NCBI GenBank assembly: GCA_947259435.1
Contig: CAMYMP010000065.1
Coordinates: forward strand, 1-11,926
Reading direction: 5' to 3'
Length of the DNA: 11,926 nucleotides
Source of the DNA: an uncultured Woeseiaceae bacterium
GTDB lineage: Bacteria; Pseudomonadota; Gammaproteobacteria; Woeseiales; Woeseiaceae
Positions 6,846-11,926 of the stretch are shown in pieces. The notes beneath the pieces are model-generated. The model was not told the DNA's origin and made no database searches. It saw only the letters and a list, made by a program, of their open reading frames with translations. How positions within the stretch are numbered: the first letter of the stretch is position 1; every line of letters starts with the position of its first letter. A program made the position numbers and the translations under genes.

Positions 6846-9049
6846 AAAGAGGCCTGTACACACTTCTTGCCGCGACCGGCGTCGGGCTCGTGCTCGTCGC
6901 CTTGTTTTTGCTAAGCCGCACCGCTCAAAACTCAGACGACTTCGATCGCCTGCACAACGTAATCCTCGCAATCAATATTGCAGGCGTGCTTTTGCTGTTC
7001 GTATTGCTGGTTGGCAACCTGTCGCGCCTGCTGCGAGAGTATCGAACACATGTTCCAGGTGCGAAACTCAAAGCACGAATTGTCGGCATGTTTGTCGGGC
7101 TTGCCGTCTTGCCGCTGCTGGTTGTGTTTTACTTTTCGATACAGTTCATCAATAAAGGAATCGATACGTGGTTCAATGTCGATGTTGAAGCAGGGCTAGA
7201 AAACGCGCTGAAACTGAGTCGCGCCGCGCTCGAAATGCAAATGCGACAGCATCTGTACTCGACCCAGCAAATTTCGCAACGCTTGAGTGATGTAAACGAG
7301 CGACAGCTGATCTTCGAGCTCAGCATGATGCGGCGGGAGAGCGGCGCCAGTGAGATCACGATTTACGGCGGCAATAACCGTATCCTCGCCACGAGTTCGG
7401 ACAGTTCATCGGCAGGCCTGCCGCGGCCGCTCGCCGACGAAGTATTGCTGCAGATGCAGCAGAACCGGCCGTATGTCGTCATGGATCCCGAGGACTACGA
7501 GATCCGCACCGCAGTCCTGTTTCAGTACCGCGGTCGAGCTGAGCCGACAGGGGTGCTGCAAGCAACCTTCCCGGTTACGGACAGGCTTGCGCGCATGGCC
7601 AACAGTGTCGACACCTCGTATCGCGAGTACCAGCAGCTCGTGTTTCTGCGCGGTCCGTTGAAAGCCACTTTCACGCTGACGCTGGCTGTTGTACTGATGC
7701 TAAGTCTGCTGTCTGCGATTTACGGAGCGTTCGTATTGTCTCGGCGGCTCGTCGCGCCGATCCAGGACCTTGTGGCCGGTACGCGCGCGGTAGCCGAAGG
7801 CGACTTCGATACGCGCCTGCCGACACCGACGCGGGATGAAATTGGTTTTCTTATCAGTTCCTTTAACGATATGACGCAGCGTCTTGCTACCGCACGACGC
7901 GAAGCGAGTCTGTCACAAGCACTCGTCGAAGCGGAGCGCACCAACCTCGAAGTCATTCTCGCGCGGCTGTCGACAGGCGTGCTCGCCCTCGAGGCCGACA
8001 TGCGCATCCGGACCGCAAACCAGGCGTCCGGGGCGATACTCGGCGTTGATCTGGAGAATCGTACGGGAGAAGACTTGACGGCCGTTGCAAAGGGCAGGCC
8101 GCTGCTTGAACAGTTCGTCGATGTCGCGCAGGTTCATCTGCGTGCCGGAGAAACCGAGTGGCGCGAACAAATCGTATTGCGCGGCGAAGTAGGGCGGCGA
8201 GTGCTGACGTGTGCTTGCACGACTCTGCCTGGCGACGAAGATAATGCGGCAGGCTATGTCATTGTCTTTGACGACATTACCGCACTGCTGCAGGCGCAGC
8301 GGGACGCGGCCTGGGGTGAGGTCGCGCGCCGTCTTGCACACGAGATCAAGAACCCGTTAACGCCGATACAACTATCTGCAGAGCGAATGCGCCGCAAATA
8401 CCTGGGCGCGATGTCCCATGATGAAGCGCAGATTCTGGACCGCGCGACGCATACGATCGTGCAGCAGGTCGAGGCCATGAAAGAGATGGTTAACGCGTTC
8501 AGTGACTATGCACGGGCCCCCGACATCGAACTGGGTGTTTTCGACATGGATAAGCTCGTGCATGAAGTTGTGGATCTATATCGCGCCCAGGAAAGCGGTA
8601 TCGAGATCGTGCTGACCTCGGATCCTACGATGCCGATGATCGAAGCCGATATTGGCCGGGTGAGACAGATTCTGCACAACCTTATTCGAAACGCGACCGA
8701 GGCGCTCGAGAATACGGACAACGGCCGTATCGAGTTACACGTCAGCGCTGCAGAAATCGATGGTGTTGACGTTTTGCAGATAAAGGTGGAAGACAACGGA
8801 CCGGGTTTCAAAGAGGCCTCGCTGAACCAGTTATTTGATCCCTATGTAACGACAAAACCAAAAGGGACCGGCCTTGGCCTCGCAATCGTCAAGAAGCTGG
8901 TCGAAGAACATGTTGGCTCGATTCGGGCCTATAACCGTACGGAAGGCGGCGCCGTGATCAGCATTCGGCTGCCACTCAATGAAGCGGCGCGCGAAGCGAT
9001 CATATCGATGTCCCCGGGGCGCGGTGACAAGAGGAGGGAAAGAGCGTGA
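6827..9049 (+). CDS. ntrY: NtrY-type membrane sensor histidine kinase
   Basis: A 740-residue sensor kinase with NtrY architecture. Membrane segments at about 9-30, 45-63 and 85-107 are followed by a periplasmic sensor region (about 108-278) and a fourth membrane segment (about 281-304). HAMP follows at about 305-355, a PAS-like domain at about 365-485, and the dimerisation/phosphotransfer helix [20 protein letters not shown] (501-520) with phospho-acceptor H505. The ATPase domain has N-box [11 protein letters not shown] (617-627), G1 VEDNGPGF (654-661) and G2 [13 protein letters not shown] (679-691). All catalytic boxes look intact. It should phosphorylate the NtrX-like regulator encoded 4 bp into its own end. 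NtrYX is linked to nitrogen, redox or envelope responses in other bacteria; the signal here is unknown. The start lies inside the DUF4390 gene. The gene symbol reflects family, not proven orthology. Confidence 0.9.
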   Translation: MVARAIKRGLYTLLAATGVGLVLVALFLLSRTAQNSDDFDRLHNVILAINIAGVLLLFVLLVGNLSRLLREYRTHVPGAKLKARIVGMFVGLAVLPLLVVFYFSIQFINKGIDTWFNVDVEAGLENALKLSRAALEMQMRQHLYSTQQISQRLSDVNERQLIFELSMMRRESGASEITIYGGNNRILATSSDSSSAGLPRPLADEVLLQMQQNRPYVVMDPEDYEIRTAVLFQYRGRAEPTGVLQATFPVTDRLARMANSVDTSYREYQQLVFLRGPLKATFTLTLAVVLMLSLLSAIYGAFVLSRRLVAPIQDLVAGTRAVAEGDFDTRLPTPTRDEIGFLISSFNDMTQRLATARREASLSQALVEAERTNLEVILARLSTGVLALEADMRIRTANQASGAILGVDLENRTGEDLTAVAKGRPLLEQFVDVAQVHLRAGETEWREQIVLRGEVGRRVLTCACTTLPGDEDNAAGYVIVFDDITALLQAQRDAAWGEVARRLAHEIKNPLTPIQLSAERMRRKYLGAMSHDEAQILDRATHTIVQQVEAMKEMVNAFSDYARAPDIELGVFDMDKLVHEVVDLYRAQESGIEIVLTSDPTMPMIEADIGRVRQILHNLIRNATEALENTDNGRIELHVSAAEIDGVDVLQIKVEDNGPGFKEASLNQLFDPYVTTKPKGTGLGLAIVKKLVEEHVGSIRAYNRTEGGAVISIRLPLNEAAREAIISMSPGRGDKRRERA
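9031..9036 (+). promoter_or_regulatory. Strong ribosome binding site for the ntrX-like gene
   Basis: GAGGAGGG around 9031-9038 ends about 7 nt before the GTG at 9046. It is among the clearest Shine-Dalgarno sequences in the window and confirms the GTG start. It also implies the regulator can be translated independently of ntrY at a good rate. Confidence 0.75.
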
Positions 9050-10413
9050 ATAATTCTCAGGTGCTGGTAGTTGATGATGAAGCCGATATTCGGGCGTTGA
9101 TTCAGGAGATTCTTTCCGACGAGGGATACGGAGTCACGGCGGCTGCTGATGCGAGCGAGGCGCGAAGCGCGCGAGCGCAGACCAAATACGATTTGATTCT
9201 GCTGGATATCTGGATGCCGGACACTGATGGGATCACGTTGCTGCGAGAGTGGTCGGATAATGGCGATCTGACGTGCCCTGTCGTCATCATGTCCGGTCAC
9301 GGCACAGTCGATACGGCTGTAGAGGCCACGCGGCTCGGCGCATTCGATTTTGTCGAGAAACCGTTGTCGCTGGCGAAACTCCTTCGGACCGTCGAAGCGG
9401 CGCTTGAGTCGGCGGACAAACAGCCGGCCAGCGCGCGCCGCATGCTGCCCTCATTGCTGGCACCTGTTGGTCGCAGTGCGCGAATGCAGTCATTGCGGGA
9501 AAAGGTTCAGCAATATGCGGCACATGACGAAAGCGTCCTGATAAGCGGCGAACCCGGCAGCGGTCGCGGTGCTTTCGCGCGTTACCTTCACGCCCTGAGC
9601 CGACGGGCCGACGAGCCGCTCATCAGCATGACCGCTGCGTCATTGACCGAAAGTAACGCCGAAGAGCAGTTGCTGGGTCGGGAAATAGCAGGAAAAACTC
9701 ACGCAGGCGCGTTCGAACGTGCTGGCAAGGGAACCCTGGTCATTGACGAACTTGCCGATCTGACCGAGGCCGCGCAAAAAATATTACTGGCGGTTGTGGA
9801 GGATCGCGCCTTTCGCCGCATCAACGGCAGCGAACTGGTAAAGCTCGAGGCCAGGATCGTGGCGACGATCAGCGCCGACTACGATGCCAAAATCGACGAT
9901 GGATCGCTGCGCCGCGACCTCGTAGCTCACCTGAGTGTCCTGAGCCTGAATATTCCACCGCTAAGAGAGTATTCTGAAGACGTTCCCGAGCTGCTTGCGT
10001 ACTACGTCGACAAACTGGTTGACGCCGAGGGGCTGTCATTTCGTCGATTCAGCGTCGCAGCACAGAATCGGCTGCGCAACTACCCATGGCCGGACAACGT
10101 CCGCGAACTGAAAAACCTCGTACGACGTTTTTTGCTTTCTGGTATCGAATCCGACATTTCCCTCGAAGAAGTCGAAACGGAAATCAGTTCGGGCGCGCCG
10201 ACGGATGAACCGCTGGTCAAGCAGGACCTGCTGTCACTGCCTTTGCGTGAGGCGCGCGAGCAATTCGAACGAGCATATTTGCAACAGCAGCTCGTACTGT
10301 GTGACGGCAAGGTCGGACAACTGGCCAAGCGGGTCGGCATGGAACGCACGCACCTTTACCGTAAACTGCGATCCCTCGGAGTGGACTTCAAGTCCGTTGC
10401 CGCTGAAGACTAG
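9046..10413 (+). CDS. ntrX: NtrX-like response regulator with degenerate AAA+ domain
   Basis: A 455-residue regulator. The receiver domain (1-120) is complete: D10/D11 acidic pair, phospho-acceptor D54 in LLDIWMPD (52-59), S83 and K105. The central AAA+ domain (about 138-365) is recognisable but altered. Walker A reads [10 protein letters not shown] (168-177) with R174 where lysine is normal. The sigma-54-contacting GAFTGA loop is absent between LLGRE (209-213) and [15 protein letters not shown] (221-235). Walker B D234/E235 remains. The sensor I asparagine is replaced (ATISAD, 273-278), and the second arginine-finger position is H295. WPDNVREL (348-355) is intact. A Fis-type helix-turn-helix ([20 protein letters not shown], 426-445) ends the protein. 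It probably binds DNA when phosphorylated but is unlikely to be a normal sigma-54 activator. It overlaps ntrY by GTGA. Confidence 0.9.
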   Translation: MNNSQVLVVDDEADIRALIQEILSDEGYGVTAAADASEARSARAQTKYDLILLDIWMPDTDGITLLREWSDNGDLTCPVVIMSGHGTVDTAVEATRLGAFDFVEKPLSLAKLLRTVEAALESADKQPASARRMLPSLLAPVGRSARMQSLREKVQQYAAHDESVLISGEPGSGRGAFARYLHALSRRADEPLISMTAASLTESNAEEQLLGREIAGKTHAGAFERAGKGTLVIDELADLTEAAQKILLAVVEDRAFRRINGSELVKLEARIVATISADYDAKIDDGSLRRDLVAHLSVLSLNIPPLREYSEDVPELLAYYVDKLVDAEGLSFRRFSVAAQNRLRNYPWPDNVRELKNLVRRFLLSGIESDISLEEVETEISSGAPTDEPLVKQDLLSLPLREAREQFERAYLQQQLVLCDGKVGQLAKRVGMERTHLYRKLRSLGVDFKSVAAED

Positions 10414-10429
10414 GTGGTGGGAGGGGTGG
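10413..10429 (+). other. G-rich run with G-quadruplex potential after ntrX
   Basis: Five G runs of 2 to 4 (10413-10414, 10416-10417, 10419-10421, 10423-10426, 10428-10429), separated by single bases, begin at the last base of the ntrX stop codon. They could form a two-tier quadruplex in RNA or in the plus strand. The pattern is seen; the structure is not proven. Confidence 0.4.
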
Positions 10430-10479
10430 CCGTCATCGGAAGTAAAGCGCAGCGCAGCGAGCCATGAAGATGACGGCCA
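10427..10479. repeat. Inverted repeat between the convergent ntrX and capA genes
   Basis: TGGCCGTCATC (10427-10437) is exactly complementary to GATGACGGCCA (10469-10479), an 11-bp stem around a 31-nt spacer. It lies between two convergent genes, where a bidirectional transcript end is expected. There is no T run on either strand, so it is not a standard intrinsic terminator; it could be a 3'-end stabilising stem or a protein site. Confidence 0.6.
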
Positions 10480-10492
10480 GCCGGACCGCCGA

Positions 10493-11626
10493 CTAGTCTT
10501 CAACCGGTACGATCCTGCCATCCGGTTCGAAACGGATGCCGGGCGTGCCGAAGTCTTCAATGCTCAGGCCGCGCATAAGGTTCAACGCTCGTTGTTTTGC
10601 GTCGATGCTTGGTCCGTCCGGGCGTAGCTGGATCGTGGAGATGATTTTCCCTTCGATGAAGCGGCCATCGCCGTCGAGCGTCGTTACAAGAATCGGCGCA
10701 ATACCCTTGATGCCGGCAACGCTAATGCCGTAGTAAGTGGCGAAGTTACCGAGGCTGTAGGCAATCAGCCTGTCCTTGTAGCGCTCCATGGCGCGAACGA
10801 CGTGCGGCCCATGGCCTATTACAAGATCCGCGCCGGCATCGACCATGCTCCTTGCGAATTTCACTACATCGCCGCGTGGCTCGCCGAAGTATTCCTCTTC
10901 GGCAAAAGGCAGATTTGTCGCGTCTACGCCCTCGGCGCCGCCGTGGAAAGTGACAATGACGACGTCATGCGATGTCGAGTATTCGGCGACCGTGGTGTGT
11001 GCGAGGTCACCGTCGAGCATCATGTTCGACTCTTTTGTGACCGCGTAGGCCAGCACCGCGACTTGCAGGCCGTTCGACTCGAAACTTGCAAAGTCTCCTT
11101 CGCGGCCGGAGTGATGAATGCCCACAGCGTCGAGCGCCAGCATCGTCGATGTGCGGCCCTCCTCGCCGAAATCGCGAGCGTGGTTGTTGGCGAGGCTCAG
11201 CACGTCGAAGCCGGCGTCGCGGTAGAGGTTCGCGTAGCGCGTCGGCGAACGAAACAGATAGCAGGCGCGCGGGTTCTTGCATTTCTTGGCCGGTTCACCG
11301 CCATCCACAAGTACGCCTTCGAGGTTGCCAAACGCGATATCAGCAGAAGACAGCGCGGGCGTCACGGCCGCAAGAAAGCTCACGCCATCGTCATCAGGCA
11401 GGTGGTTTTGCGGGTAGTCAGTGCCCAGCATCATGTCACCAACGGACGCGATGATGATTCGCAAGGAGCTTTTGTCTGCTAAGGGTGGCACAGAAGATTC
11501 GATCGGCGCCGGCTCCGCCGGTTCGATTGTCTCGGCCTCACGCGGCCGCTCCTGCGTTGGCTCCATCGAGCAGCCCGCCAGCGCGAGCAGCGCCAAGAGA
11601 GCTGCGGTCTTGCGAGAGTTAATCAC
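10493..11626 (-). CDS. CapA-family metallophosphatase-like lipoprotein
   Basis: A 377-residue protein of the CapA (PGA_cap) family, whose named member takes part in poly-gamma-glutamate capsule synthesis. The start is a lipoprotein signal: hydrophobic residues 8-18 and lipobox LAGC with C19. Serine at +2 favours outer-membrane sorting. A Pro/Glu-rich linker follows (about 21-52). Metallophosphatase-like motifs are in order: GDMMLG (63-68), NLEG (101-104), ANNHARDFG (146-154), FHGG (227-230) and GHGPHV (271-276). No capB or capC gene lies in the window, so polyglutamate synthesis cannot be assumed; it may be an envelope hydrolase with another substrate. The GTG start overlaps the end of the SPOR gene by 8 bp, and AAGG lies 4 nt before it. 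It ends 79 bp from the convergent ntrX. Confidence 0.88.
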   Translation of the reverse strand: MINSRKTAALLALLALAGCSMEPTQERPREAETIEPAEPAPIESSVPPLADKSSLRIIIASVGDMMLGTDYPQNHLPDDDGVSFLAAVTPALSSADIAFGNLEGVLVDGGEPAKKCKNPRACYLFRSPTRYANLYRDAGFDVLSLANNHARDFGEEGRTSTMLALDAVGIHHSGREGDFASFESNGLQVAVLAYAVTKESNMMLDGDLAHTTVAEYSTSHDVVIVTFHGGAEGVDATNLPFAEEEYFGEPRGDVVKFARSMVDAGADLVIGHGPHVVRAMERYKDRLIAYSLGNFATYYGISVAGIKGIAPILVTTLDGDGRFIEGKIISTIQLRPDGPSIDAKQRALNLMRGLSIEDFGTPGIRFEPDGRIVPVED

Positions 11627-11926
11627 CGAGCCTTATGCGGAGCACATCGATCTGCGCCTCACGCAGGCGGCTGCGCAGGACGTTGAGCTCGTCGAGGTCG
11701 GAGGTCGGGCCAATTCGGACGCGATGATAGGTCTTGTCATCAATCGTTACGCGTTGAATCTGCGATTCGATGCCGTTCAGAGCGAGCTGCGCGCGGCGTC
11801 GATCGGCATCAGCATAGGCCGAGAAAGAACCGGCCTGCAGCACATAGAGGCCAGGCTCGACGACGGCTTGTGGCTCTATGTCTGCGGCAACATCAGGCTC
11901 TTGCTCCGGAATGATGACCTCGAAGT
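11619..11926 (-). CDS. SPOR-domain protein, C-terminal part (cut by right edge)
   Basis: The frame is open to the right edge, so the N-terminus is missing. About 27 residues of an acidic, Pro/Glu/Val-rich linker lead into a SPOR domain of about 78 residues (from GLYVLQAGSF to the end DVLRIRLGD). Recognisable core pieces are LQAGSFSAYADADRRRAQL and YHRVRIGPTSDLDELNVL. SPOR domains bind glycan strands stripped of stem peptides at the division septum; FtsN is the best-known member. Such genes often follow argS in related bacteria, but the neighbour here is outside the window. A GTG at 11843 is not a sensible start because it would cut the SPOR domain. Its stop overlaps the capA-family start (GGTGATTAA), suggesting coupled translation. 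Confidence 0.88.
   Translation of the reverse strand, partial: FEVIIPEQEPDVAADIEPQAVVEPGLYVLQAGSFSAYADADRRRAQLALNGIESQIQRVTIDDKTYHRVRIGPTSDLDELNVLRSRLREAQIDVLRIRLGD

Noticed and set aside
10802..11482. A 226-codon plus-strand open frame opposite the CapA-family gene
   Set aside because: It lies entirely antisense to a well-supported lipoprotein gene, has no family-like motifs, and is rich in Arg, Val and His as expected of a GC-rich shadow.

Overview
The window is chromosomal housekeeping DNA from a gammaproteobacterium. Fairly high GC, long antisense shadow frames and the gene order topA / smg / dprA / LysM protein // def / fmt / rsmB / DUF4390 / ntrY / ntrX fit a Xanthomonadales-Steroidobacter-Woeseia-like lineage. 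That placement is inferred from gene order and protein character, not from a search. I see no rRNA, tRNA, CRISPR array, insertion sequence or phage gene.

Left block, minus strand (read right to left): a secreted LysM protein (2048-3085), dprA (1076-1984), smg (575-1036) and the 5' part of topA (494 to beyond the left edge). Two good intrinsic terminators interrupt this block, one after the LysM gene and one after smg. Each sits almost on top of the start of the next gene. For topA, a candidate promoter with a perfect -35 is placed so that its own transcript would begin inside the terminator hairpin.

Centre block, plus strand: def, fmt and rsmB (N-terminal formyl-Met metabolism and 16S rRNA m5C967 methylation), followed by a secreted DUF4390 protein and an NtrY/NtrX-type two-component pair. 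From fmt to ntrX the genes overlap or nearly touch: a 4-bp fmt/rsmB overlap, a 19-bp DUF4390/ntrY overlap and a 4-bp ntrY/ntrX overlap. They therefore look like one translationally coupled operon that joins protein-synthesis enzymes to an envelope-sensing phosphorelay. The rsmB-DUF4390 junction carries an exact 29-bp tandem duplication that copies the start codon out of frame. The NtrX-like regulator keeps its receiver and DNA-binding ends, but several ATPase and sigma-54-contact motifs in its AAA+ domain are gone.

Right block, minus strand, convergent to ntrX: a SPOR-domain protein (cut by the right edge) overlaps a CapA-family lipoprotein by 8 bp. Between ntrX and capA lie a G-rich run and an 11-bp inverted repeat.

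No unmistakably new multi-gene system is visible. The most unusual items are the degenerate NtrX AAA+ domain and its coupling to DUF4390, the terminator/promoter overlaps at topA and dprA, the N-terminally short DprA, and the 29-bp duplication.
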